Notes under the pieces: generated by a model
Databases searched by the model: none
What the model saw: only the letters and a program-made list of their open reading frames with translations
Told to the model about the DNA's origin: nothing
In this document: in pieces, positions 1 to 8,891 of the stretch
How the letters are laid out: each line of letters starts with the position of its first letter
How positions within the stretch are numbered: position 1 is the first letter of the stretch
Source: an uncultured Prevotella sp.
GTDB taxonomy: Bacteria; Bacteroidota; Bacteroidia; Bacteroidales; Bacteroidaceae
Reading direction: 5' to 3'
NCBI GenBank assembly: GCA_905234815.1
Contig: CAJOIX010000002.1
Coordinates: 3,287 to 67,286, forward strand
Length of the DNA stretch: 64,000 nucleotides
Position numbers and translations under genes: made by a program

Positions 1-78
1 ACGGCAGTCTTCTCGGACATGAAGATTACCGAGTGCGCATGGAAGGCTCACGACGGCCAGCAGCCAGATAAGAAATAG
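1..78 (+). CDS. 3' end of a CDS truncated by the left window edge (reads ...TAVFSDMKITECAWKAHDGQQPDKK*)
   Basis: Frame 1 is open from base 1 to TAG at 76-78; product not identifiable. Confidence 0.5.
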   Translation, partial: TAVFSDMKITECAWKAHDGQQPDKK

Positions 79-98
79 TAACAGATAAATCGGTATAT

Positions 99-1436
99 AT
101 GAAAACTTACAAAATTCTTGACTTATTTATATTGTTGATTGTACTTGCAGGCTGTACATCAAGCCGTATGACAGAACTGCAACGCTTCGAAAGGAGCATC
201 TTAAAGGAGTTTCCTTTTCCTGTTGATTCTATTAGTTGGCTTACATCTGGCGATTTCCCAACATTCAAGTTTGCCAATTCTGAATACATCGCAGCCAGCC
301 CCGATGCAGAATTCCGTGCAAATGGCGATTATTGGGTGTGTAACATGTTTAACGCAAAACCACCCTTGCATCAGACCGAAGAGGATATCTGGCGCAACGT
401 ACTGGTCTCTCACAAAAATCAGCGCGTTGTATGTATTGACCGCTACTTGCGAGGGGGACGAACTGTGGGATATTGCTATGTGCTTCAGAGCGAAAGGAAA
501 GAATTTCCGACTTATGGAAAATTACACTGGGATGTGAGCGACTCTCGTAATATCGAAATGGTGGGTGTGATGCTCGAAGACTTGAAAGCATTAACTTTAA
601 AACGTCAGCAAATGAATAACGCTGAGTTTTCTACCCCCGACTCACAGGATGATTATTGGAACTTGATTTTCCATGCAGACTCGCTTTTCGATGCCCGACT
701 CTATGATGAAGCCCGCCAAGTATATGACCTTGCATTCGCTGATGATCGCTTCATTCTTCCAAGCCAGCTTTCAACAACAGCAAATAAGATGGCCTCAATA
801 GATAACTACCAAACTGCACTGGCCTATATACGCCACCGTGCCACAATGGAAAAAGATTTTTACGAAGATCCGTCAGTCACGTCTTACGCTGAATTGAAGG
901 ACACTTTTGAGGTACGGAGCCGGCTGTGGAATTATGATTTGGCGCTTAAAGAGACGCTGGAAAAGATCTTTGAACGAGATCAGTATAACCGTCTGATGTG
1001 GTCGCAAGCCGTTAAGAACAATTCTTGCGATACCGAGCGAAACGATTGGTTAGCTCGACGAGCACTCATGACTGACAGTATAAATCTTGTGCTTGTTGAC
1101 GGAATTCTATCACAATATGGATTCCCGCGAAAAGAATTGGTAGGTGATTTTGGGAATCAGGCTCCTTGGTTAGTGTTCCAACATGCAAATTTGGATTACC
1201 AAAAGAGATTTCTTCCGCAATTGGAAGCGGCTGTATCACACGGTGATATCGCTCCAATATACCTTGCTTTGCTTCGTGACCGCATTGATGTGCGGGAGGG
1301 CAGGCCCCAGCGATATGGGACTCAAATCGATGGAAAGGGGAATATTGCTCCTCTGTTGGATGCGTCACGTGTGAATCAATGGCGCCAAGAAGTCGGATTG
1401 CCGCCTATAGAACAGTTTGATAACAAAAATAAGTAA
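99..1436 (+). CDS. Lipoprotein with C-terminal DUF6624-like domain
   Basis: Signal/lipobox LIVLAGCTS; C-terminus with YGFP..VGDFGNQAPWLVFQHANLDYQ...LLRDRIDVREGRPQRYGTQ...VNQWRQEVGLPPIEQ resembles DUF6624. Confidence 0.75.
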   Translation: MKTYKILDLFILLIVLAGCTSSRMTELQRFERSILKEFPFPVDSISWLTSGDFPTFKFANSEYIAASPDAEFRANGDYWVCNMFNAKPPLHQTEEDIWRNVLVSHKNQRVVCIDRYLRGGRTVGYCYVLQSERKEFPTYGKLHWDVSDSRNIEMVGVMLEDLKALTLKRQQMNNAEFSTPDSQDDYWNLIFHADSLFDARLYDEARQVYDLAFADDRFILPSQLSTTANKMASIDNYQTALAYIRHRATMEKDFYEDPSVTSYAELKDTFEVRSRLWNYDLALKETLEKIFERDQYNRLMWSQAVKNNSCDTERNDWLARRALMTDSINLVLVDGILSQYGFPRKELVGDFGNQAPWLVFQHANLDYQKRFLPQLEAAVSHGDIAPIYLALLRDRIDVREGRPQRYGTQIDGKGNIAPLLDASRVNQWRQEVGLPPIEQFDNKNK

Positions 1437-1485
1437 ATTCCAATTTAGCGACACTAATAGTAGCAGAAATATAGTGTTTTTTTCG

Positions 1486-1493
1486 TAATTTTG
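1486..1493 (+). promoter_or_regulatory. Bacteroidetes-type -7 element TAATTTTG
   Basis: Matches TAnnTTTG; no long ORF directly downstream. Confidence 0.35.
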
Positions 1494-1639
1494 CATCGCC
1501 TTAGAAGGAGTCGCCGAACTTGCGAAAGGCTTTAGCCATATGGTTATTATCCGCATGGATACTGAGCATCTAACTGGCAAAGAGGCTATCGAACTCGTGA
1601 GAATGAGAAGCCTGCACCAGTGATGATGCGTTTTATCTT

Positions 1640-1690
1640 ACACAAAATAAAAGACACGAAGTACCAAATGGAACTCCGTGTCTTTGTGTT
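1640..1690 (-). terminator. Intrinsic terminator hairpin downstream of the Hsp20 gene
   Basis: AAAGACACG (1650-1658) pairs with CGTGTCTTT (1677-1685), plus inner near-complementary AGTACC/GGAACT; A/T-rich flanks. Confidence 0.7.
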
Positions 1691-1763
1691 AGATTAAAAG
1701 CTCTATCTATAAGGATGAGAATCCAAATGGATTGAACTCATCGTTTTGATAGAATCTTTTTAA

Positions 1764-2213
1764 TTAGTCGATATTAATCTGACGTGCAACAGAAGGCTTT
1801 TCTTCTTTAATCTTAGGCAATGTGATGGTAAGAATTCCATCAGCCATTGCTGCAGTAATGCCTTGTTTCTCTACATCGTCGGGCAATACATAAGTTTGCT
1901 CAAAGTTTACTTCTGAAAATTCCCGACGCAGATAACGGCCTTGCTCCTTTTTCTGTTCTTCGCTCTTCTGCTGATGTTGCATTTTCACAACCAAGTTTCC
2001 TTCATCGTTGAGCGTAATATTCAAATCGTTTCGACTCATGCCTGGCACGGCCATTTCAACAAAGTAGGCCGTATCGTTATGGCGGACATTGGTGCGGGGC
2101 AGATGGCGACTAGACTGATTTTCTATTGTGCGAGGTGTCCACGGAGTAAAGAAATCGAAATCGAATGGATCAAAGAAATCAAGACTTTGTGAAATTTTTT
2201 TTGTGGGATACAT
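1764..2213 (-). CDS. Hsp20/alpha-crystallin family small heat shock protein
   Basis: YFVEMAVPGMSRNDLNITLNDEGNLVVK ... GILTITLPK, typical alpha-crystallin domain. Confidence 0.95.
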   Translation of the reverse strand: MYPTKKISQSLDFFDPFDFDFFTPWTPRTIENQSSRHLPRTNVRHNDTAYFVEMAVPGMSRNDLNITLNDEGNLVVKMQHQQKSEEQKKEQGRYLRREFSEVNFEQTYVLPDDVEKQGITAAMADGILTITLPKIKEEKPSVARQINID

Positions 2214-2371
2214 AATATTTCCTCCTATTTATTTAAAAGTTAAACATTTGTTTTTATCATCTTACACTCACATAAATGCAAAGCTCATTCCAAACACCCA
2301 AATATGCCATCTTGTCGGAACTGTCAGACAAAATGACACATGTTATATATATCTTATACGAAGTAAAAGTG

Positions 2372-2379
2372 TATCTTTG
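2372..2379 (+). promoter_or_regulatory. -7 element TATCTTTG upstream of the YhcH-like gene
   Basis: TAnnTTTG about 23 nt before ATG at 2402. Confidence 0.5.
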
Positions 2380-2401
2380 CTGAATAAAAACATTCACTGC
2401 T

Positions 2402-2860
2402 ATGATCCTTACTTCTTTATCAGATTTATCTACTTACGAGCGACTTCACCCATTGTTTCCACAACTCTTCCGCTATCTACGTGAAACGGACTTGCAAGCC
2501 TTACCTATAGGACGCACCGTGCTTGATGGCGACCGATTGTTTCTCAACGTAGATGCAGGAAACTATAAATCAAAAGAAGAACAGCTGATGGAAATTCATC
2601 GGCGCTATATAGATGTGCAAATTCCTCTCTCCCAAGGTGAAACTATGGGTTGGTGCCCTCTTAACGAACTACATGAGCCACCTATTGAAGCTTATAGTGA
2701 GCAAACTGATCGCGCATTCTTCCGCAATCAGTCAAAGCGCTATGTGGATGTGCCCATAGGTTGGTGTACGTTATTCTTTCCATTCGACGCCCATGCACCA
2801 GCCATTGGTCAAGCAGGCGAGCCCTATAGGAAAATTATTGCAAAAGTGCTTCTTGAATAG
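2402..2860 (+). CDS. YhcH/YjgK/YiaL family protein
   Basis: 152 aa; LFLNVDAGNYKSKEEQLMEIHRRYIDVQIPLSQGETMGWCPL and FFPFDAHAPAIG. Confidence 0.9.
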   Translation: MILTSLSDLSTYERLHPLFPQLFRYLRETDLQALPIGRTVLDGDRLFLNVDAGNYKSKEEQLMEIHRRYIDVQIPLSQGETMGWCPLNELHEPPIEAYSEQTDRAFFRNQSKRYVDVPIGWCTLFFPFDAHAPAIGQAGEPYRKIIAKVLLE

Positions 2861-2884
2861 CAAATAATTATTACCTTTGCTGTG

Positions 2885-3265
2885 TCAGTGCGTCGGCTTG
2901 TCGCTGGCACTCACGTGCGAGAGGAAAGTCCGGGCAGCATAAGGCTCTCCACTTCTGAAATAGAAGTTGTTGGCAACAGCAAGTGACGGCAGAAGAAAAC
3001 AACCGCCACTATTTCTAAAAGAGATAGTAGGTAAGGGTGAGAAGGCGGTGTAAAAGACCACCAGGCGTATGGGTGACCAGCGCGCTGTGCCGGCTGGAGG
3101 CTGCAAGTTCGCGTATACCATCGGCTGAGAATTGCCTGTTCGATTGGGGTTGTTATCCCAACGATGGAGGGTAGAACGCTCCTGTCATGAGGTAACTCAC
3201 GACGTAGATAAATGACAAGCATCTTGACAAATCAAGATACAGAACTCGGCTTATAGACGCACTGA
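2885..3265 (+). ncRNA. rnpB: RNase P RNA (bacterial type A)
   Basis: Hallmark GAGGAAAGTCCGGGC near 5' end; P1 helix CAGTGCGTC (2886-2894) pairs with GACGCACTG (3256-3264); AAGGGTGAGAAGGCGGTGTAAAAGACCACC core and trailing T-run. Confidence 0.96.
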
Positions 3266-3302
3266 TTTTTTTGATAGTATGTACAACTAAATATTCCACC
3301 CC

Positions 3303-6300
3303 TTGCGTTTCCTATTCGCTATTAATCAATTGCATAGAAACAAAAGATTCCTTTTTATCTTCTTGTTTTTTCCAACTCTCCTGTTGATTTCCTGTCGCCC
3401 TGCTGCCCAGGAAAAGAGCCACATTGATAAACTGAACGAACGGGCCTATTTCTTTCACTACCGCAATTTAGACAGTGTAAGTCTATATGCAGATTCAGCG
3501 TTTCACACTTCCACACGCTATTCTGTAGGAAAGGCAGAAGCACTAAACCACAAGGCGTTTGTGGCAATTGCACGAATGCAATATAAAGATGCATGGCAGC
3601 AACTTGATAGCGTGAACACGATGACCAACAATCGGTTGGAATTAGCCATTGCCGACATTCAGCGTATGCGACTATGCCAGAGAGAAAGCCGCAATAAAGA
3701 TTTTTACATTTATAAGGCTCGCGCATGGAAACATCTCGATGCACTGATCACCAAAGAATTTCTCAGTACTCCACCCATCGTCGAACAGATTTCACACAAG
3801 GATACGCGTTTGGCTTACGCCTGGAGTGAATATGCCATCGTTGCGTCAACTTACTACTATTATGTCGGACAATATGACAAAGCGCGAGAAACGTTGCAAA
3901 ACATCAACCCCTACCTGCTTGAATATTATGACGTACAGCAAATGCTGAACTTCTATTATAGCATGGGATCAGGTGGGATGCTCGTCAATGATAATCCAGA
4001 AATGCGGGCATGGATGGAAAGCGACTATTTGATACAATGCTATATATGGGCACGAGAGCAAGGTATTCCTTACTTTGAAGCCCAAGCCATGCAATCACTC
4101 AGTGAACATTTACTTCAATGGCCATCTATTCGTGACCGGATGGCAAATATGTTCATCGGGCAAGATGCGTTAGCAGATAGTCAGTTGGCCTTCACTATGG
4201 CAGAAGAGGCACTAAATCTGTTTGAGTATTACGGTGATGTCTATCAAGTGGCAGGTGCATACAGAACATTAGCACAGTGCTACTGGGATACACAAGATTA
4301 TGTCATTGCACTCGAAAACCTCAAACGAGCGCTGTCACAGGATACACGTATTTATCAAGCTCCAGACTTGATCGCATCCATTAGGGAGCAGCTCTCCATA
4401 GTCTATTCTGCACTCAACGAAAAAAAGAAAAGCGATGAGAACAGAAACATCTATCTTGACTTACAACAAGAGACACGCCAGGATAGGCAAATGGAAGCAC
4501 GTGCTGATGAACTACGAGAAATAGAGCAAATTTATAATCTCATGCTCGTCGCGATAGGAATTGTCATCGTCATGTTTTTGGCTTGGTGCCTACGACAACA
4601 GCGGTTGAACAAACAACAAAAAGTAACCATCGCAGAACTCAAAGAGGAAGAGGCAGTGGCTGAAGAACGCCTCCGCTCGTATAAGCGACAAAATCTGGAT
4701 GCGCGTGCTAAAGTATCATTCGTTGGAAGCCTGATACCATTGATTGACAGGATGAAAAACGAATTTTCACAAGCGCAAAAGAATAAAGCAACACTTACGG
4801 AAGAAAAAAAGATATACATATCTGAAATATTGAGCGAGATAGAGCGCAATAATGCAGTGCTCAATGATTGGATTGCCTTGCGAAAAGGTAAACTACACTT
4901 GCACATAGAGACATTTCAATTGAACGATTTGTTCCAATTGCTGGAAAAGGGACGCGCGTCTTTCCAAATGCGTGGAATTAATTTTATTGTAAAACCCACA
5001 TCGCTGCGTGTAAAAGCAGACAAGACGCTTACACTCTTCATGCTGAATACCATGGCTGACAATGCTAGACGCTATACACCAAGCGGAGGATTGGTAACCA
5101 TTAGTGCAGAGGAAGACGATAAATATGTTGAAATCAGCATTAAAGACACGGGGAAAGGCATCTCTCCTGACCAGACTGCAGGCATTTTTGATCACAAAGT
5201 GTCCAATGATCATGGGTTTGGTTTGATGAACTGCAAGGGTATCATAGAACAATACAAGAAAACAAGTCATTTGTTCAGCGTTTGCCAAATAGGAGTTGAG
5301 AGCAAAGAAGGGCAAGGGAGTCGCTTTTTCTTTCGCCTCCCCAAAGGCATTATTCGCATGATAATCGGCATCATCATGATGTTTACCTCTTTCTATCCAA
5401 CAATAGGTTATTCACAACAACAGGAAGAATCTGATACGACAATAGATTCACTCCAACAAAGATATCATGCTGAGATTATACATTACAATCAAACTTTGAA
5501 GTTCGATTCTGCACTAATAGTAGCAACCAAATGGTTAACATACGAAAATCAACAACACTCTCATACAATACCACTAGATTTACATCAGCCCATAGCTGCT
5601 ATGCCTGCAGCCGAGTTGCTCTGGTATGAACAGGGCATTCAGGCTGATTATCCAAGCATCCTTGATATCCGTAACGAGATAGCCATCGCTGCACTTGGCT
5701 TGCACAATTGGGAACTTTACGAATACAACAACAGGGCCTATACTTCACTCTTTCGATTGATGTCGGCAGATAATGGATTGAGTGCGCACGTCAATCGAAT
5801 GGCGGTTACTACTTTACGCAAGAATATAGCTATTGGTGTTTTGTTTTGCCTGCTACCGATAATTTTGTTAAGTTATTTCCTGCTGTATTATCGACCCAAA
5901 AGGCAATACCTCCTTTTCCGTCAACAGCAAGACGGTATGGAACGTGCCATTTTTGAGGCTGATAGACTGTACATTTCAAACAGTGTTATAGATAATTGTC
6001 TCTCTGCCTTAAAACATGAAACAATGTATTTTCCTGCACGAATTAAAACGCTTATCCAGCAAAAAGAGCCCGACATGGACAGTTTGGAGAAAATGGTCAA
6101 TTATTATGAACAATTATACCGTTTACTCTTCAACAATGCGCAGGCTCAATCGGCGAAGACTTATCAGCACCCGCGAATCATTGATATTGCTCCGCAATTA
6201 AACTACAATGAATCATTACGGGTAGTAGCAGATGCTGACATATTAGACTATATGTTCCAGATATTACAGCGATATTTGGGTGATGCTTATCAACATCCAC

Positions 6301-6518
6301 AAGTTGATACCTCCATGAAAAATTACATCATCTTGAAATATCAGATAGACGTACCGCTAACTGCACCTTCTCCACAGTTTAGACGTGACTATATGCTACT
6401 CCGACAAATGCTGCGCGATATGGGTGACATATCCCATGCTCGGGCTTGTGGAATTACTGAACACAAAATTAACAACACCAAAATAGAAATCAATATAACA
6501 CTGGTTCGCCATGAATAA
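3303..6518 (+). CDS. DUF5112/DUF5113-type membrane sensor protein with HATPase_c domain (tandem histidine kinase-like modules), TTG start
   Basis: Lipobox LLISC, TPR-like N-terminus, TM, N-box MADNARRYTPSGG, G1 DTGKGI, G2 HGFGL; second hydrophobic segments and C-terminal module; adjacent response regulator. Confidence 0.85.
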   Translation: MRFLFAINQLHRNKRFLFIFLFFPTLLLISCRPAAQEKSHIDKLNERAYFFHYRNLDSVSLYADSAFHTSTRYSVGKAEALNHKAFVAIARMQYKDAWQQLDSVNTMTNNRLELAIADIQRMRLCQRESRNKDFYIYKARAWKHLDALITKEFLSTPPIVEQISHKDTRLAYAWSEYAIVASTYYYYVGQYDKARETLQNINPYLLEYYDVQQMLNFYYSMGSGGMLVNDNPEMRAWMESDYLIQCYIWAREQGIPYFEAQAMQSLSEHLLQWPSIRDRMANMFIGQDALADSQLAFTMAEEALNLFEYYGDVYQVAGAYRTLAQCYWDTQDYVIALENLKRALSQDTRIYQAPDLIASIREQLSIVYSALNEKKKSDENRNIYLDLQQETRQDRQMEARADELREIEQIYNLMLVAIGIVIVMFLAWCLRQQRLNKQQKVTIAELKEEEAVAEERLRSYKRQNLDARAKVSFVGSLIPLIDRMKNEFSQAQKNKATLTEEKKIYISEILSEIERNNAVLNDWIALRKGKLHLHIETFQLNDLFQLLEKGRASFQMRGINFIVKPTSLRVKADKTLTLFMLNTMADNARRYTPSGGLVTISAEEDDKYVEISIKDTGKGISPDQTAGIFDHKVSNDHGFGLMNCKGIIEQYKKTSHLFSVCQIGVESKEGQGSRFFFRLPKGIIRMIIGIIMMFTSFYPTIGYSQQQEESDTTIDSLQQRYHAEIIHYNQTLKFDSALIVATKWLTYENQQHSHTIPLDLHQPIAAMPAAELLWYEQGIQADYPSILDIRNEIAIAALGLHNWELYEYNNRAYTSLFRLMSADNGLSAHVNRMAVTTLRKNIAIGVLFCLLPIILLSYFLLYYRPKRQYLLFRQQQDGMERAIFEADRLYISNSVIDNCLSALKHETMYFPARIKTLIQQKEPDMDSLEKMVNYYEQLYRLLFNNAQAQSAKTYQHPRIIDIAPQLNYNESLRVVADADILDYMFQILQRYLGDAYQHPQVDTSMKNYIILKYQIDVPLTAPSPQFRRDYMLLRQMLRDMGDISHARACGITEHKINNTKIEINITLVRHE

Positions 6519-7230
6519 ATTCAATGTAATCATTGTAGAGGATGTACCTCTCGAACTTAAAGGCACGCAGGGAATTATTGAAAAGGAAATTCCTGAAGCA
6601 ACAATTATTGGCACTGCTAATGATGAAAAATCATATCTTCAACTTTTGCGTCAAACTGTTCCAGACTTAGTATTACTGGATTTAGGTCTTGGAGGGAGTA
6701 CCACCATTGGTGTGGAGATATGTCGATATACCAAAGAGCGACATCCAAACGTAAAAATACTCATTTTCACAGGAGAAATCCTAAACGAAAAACTATGGGT
6801 TGATGTGCTTGATGCTGGTAGCGATGGCATCATCCTAAAAACTGGCGAGATGCTCACACGCGGAGATGTTCTTGCAGTGATGAGTGGGAAAACGATGGTT
6901 TTCAACCAACCCATACTTGAACGTATAGTAGAACGATTTAAGCAATCTGTCGGTAGCCATACTGCACAACAAGAGGCCATGATTGATTATGAAATCGACG
7001 AATACGATGAGCGCTTCCTGCGGCATTTAGCTTTGGGATACACGAAAGAACAAATCACATCGCTCCGCGGAATGCCTTTTGGTGTTAAGAGCTTGGAAAA
7101 ACGTCAGAATGAACTTATTCGGAAATTCTTTGGTGAGGAATCTTCTGGTATCAATGCCACGCGTTTGGTGGTAAAAGCTATACAGCTCCAGCTGCTTGAC
7201 CCTGACAATCTAATGCCAGATGAGGCTTAG
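6511..7230 (+). CDS. Response regulator (receiver domain plus variant LuxR-like C-terminus)
   Basis: IIVED ... LVLLDLGLGG phosphoacceptor Asp, ILIFTGE, DGIILK; C-terminal HTH-like region; overlaps the kinase gene by 8 bp. Confidence 0.9.
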   Translation: MNKFNVIIVEDVPLELKGTQGIIEKEIPEATIIGTANDEKSYLQLLRQTVPDLVLLDLGLGGSTTIGVEICRYTKERHPNVKILIFTGEILNEKLWVDVLDAGSDGIILKTGEMLTRGDVLAVMSGKTMVFNQPILERIVERFKQSVGSHTAQQEAMIDYEIDEYDERFLRHLALGYTKEQITSLRGMPFGVKSLEKRQNELIRKFFGEESSGINATRLVVKAIQLQLLDPDNLMPDEA

Positions 7231-7235
7231 CATTA

Positions 7236-8876
7236 TCACTTTCTAAAAAATGCTAAACGATGCGTACGTCCTTGTCGGTTGAGTGCGCGGAGTTGATAAG
7301 TTCCTGACGGGAGATGAGAGATTAAGATTTTCGTATCATTAATACGCTGAGTACTGATTTTCTCTCCCTGTAGTGTTTCAATTACAATAAAATCTCCTAT
7401 GGTCTGAAGCAGTTCCTGGGGCAACTGGAGTGTTTTCCCATCATTAGGTATGATACGAATGGATGAAGAATGATTGGAGATAGGTGAGGACTGCTGAAGA
7501 GGTTCACTTTCCTGACCATACTTGTCCATGGCTGTGACGGCAAAGTAATAGCGCTTTGCCATAGTTTCAGGAATACTTATATGCTGACCAGAAATACGCG
7601 TAACGAATAGATTTTCTCCGCGCGAAGTATCTACCGGGATATCTTTGCTAAAATAGATATTGTAGAATGGAGCAGTTCCCTGCCAACAGATAGTTGCTCT
7701 ACCTGTTGAAGATATCTCCATTTGAAAATTTTGTGGAGCAGATGGCAGCGCTGCATTACTCCAAGTAACAGGTGGCACAAGGGCTGGATGTTTGTAAAAT
7801 TCTAACTGCAAAAAGTCGTATATTCCTTTCGTGTTATCTGTTAAGAATTTGGAACGGAAAAATGCTTGACCTACCTCTTGTTGCCGAGCCACTTGCATTT
7901 CACGGATAATATCCTCTTTAGGCCAATTGCCCTCACGCGGAGAGAGAAAGTAAATACCCAATCCGGTACCAATAATACGGCCAAAGCTTTGTTCTTTCCA
8001 ATCAAGAAGGAATGGATAATAATTATTATCTCGGAAATACATCATTGGCAGGAGCATATCCATCCAACCTTTCTTGAGCCAATTCTGTGCGTCTTGATAC
8101 ACACGATTGTATGCATTCCATCCTCGTGATGACTGTCGGGGCAAGTCTTTATACTTTCCGATAGGCGAACAACTCATCTTCACCCATGGCTTATGTTTTT
8201 TTACCTTACTGCTCACTTGCTGCACTATATGATCGATATTCTTGCGCGCCATATCGCCAGTAGCGTGCCGCTGCCAGTCTTCCGGGTAGCGAATATAGTC
8301 AAGATGAATGCCATCTACATCATAACGGCATGTGATTTCTTCGCAAATGTCAGCAAGATAGGATGCGGTAAGTTGTGTTTCAGGGTTCATGTACCCATCA
8401 AGCCCCACCTTAATTATATTCTTCGGCATTTTTGCCCGCAAAGCTTTACAACCCGCAGAATTCCATTTCCCAACTGGAATAGTCACCACCCAAGCATGAC
8501 ACTCCATACCACGCTTGTGACATTCATCGATAGCAAACTGCAATGGGTCATATCCAGGAGAACGCCCAGGCACTCCACTGAGACATCCATCCCATGGCTC
8601 ATATTGTGAAGGATAAAGCATGGTGCCGCGTATACGGGTTTGAATGAGCACCATATTGATACCTGCATCTTGCAGACGATTGAGGGTTTGAATGAGTTCA
8701 TTCTTCTGTTTCTCTATACCAGATTCTGATTTTGCATACGAATGTGGCCAGTCGAGACCACCAATCGTGGTTAACCAGACGGCACGCACCTCATATTTGG
8801 GCGATGTTTGCTGGCCCCAACAGGAACCAGCAAACACGCTTAAAAATATGATAGAAAGAAGAATGGAATGTCTCAT
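7236..8876 (-). CDS. Glycoside hydrolase-like GHL10 (YddW/DUF187) family secreted protein
   Basis: VRAVWLTTIGGLDWPHS ... DGIHLDYIRYPE ... WVKMSCSPIGKYKD; C-terminal fibronectin-like segment. Confidence 0.92.
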   Translation of the reverse strand: MRHSILLSIIFLSVFAGSCWGQQTSPKYEVRAVWLTTIGGLDWPHSYAKSESGIEKQKNELIQTLNRLQDAGINMVLIQTRIRGTMLYPSQYEPWDGCLSGVPGRSPGYDPLQFAIDECHKRGMECHAWVVTIPVGKWNSAGCKALRAKMPKNIIKVGLDGYMNPETQLTASYLADICEEITCRYDVDGIHLDYIRYPEDWQRHATGDMARKNIDHIVQQVSSKVKKHKPWVKMSCSPIGKYKDLPRQSSRGWNAYNRVYQDAQNWLKKGWMDMLLPMMYFRDNNYYPFLLDWKEQSFGRIIGTGLGIYFLSPREGNWPKEDIIREMQVARQQEVGQAFFRSKFLTDNTKGIYDFLQLEFYKHPALVPPVTWSNAALPSAPQNFQMEISSTGRATICWQGTAPFYNIYFSKDIPVDTSRGENLFVTRISGQHISIPETMAKRYYFAVTAMDKYGQESEPLQQSSPISNHSSSIRIIPNDGKTLQLPQELLQTIGDFIVIETLQGEKISTQRINDTKILISHLPSGTYQLRALNRQGRTHRLAFFRK

Positions 8877-8891
8877 GCGTTGTTCCCCACT

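Noticed and set aside
2885-3222. ORFs 2885..3121 (-) and 2911..3222 (-)
   Set aside because: They lie entirely inside the RNase P RNA gene; no recognisable protein features
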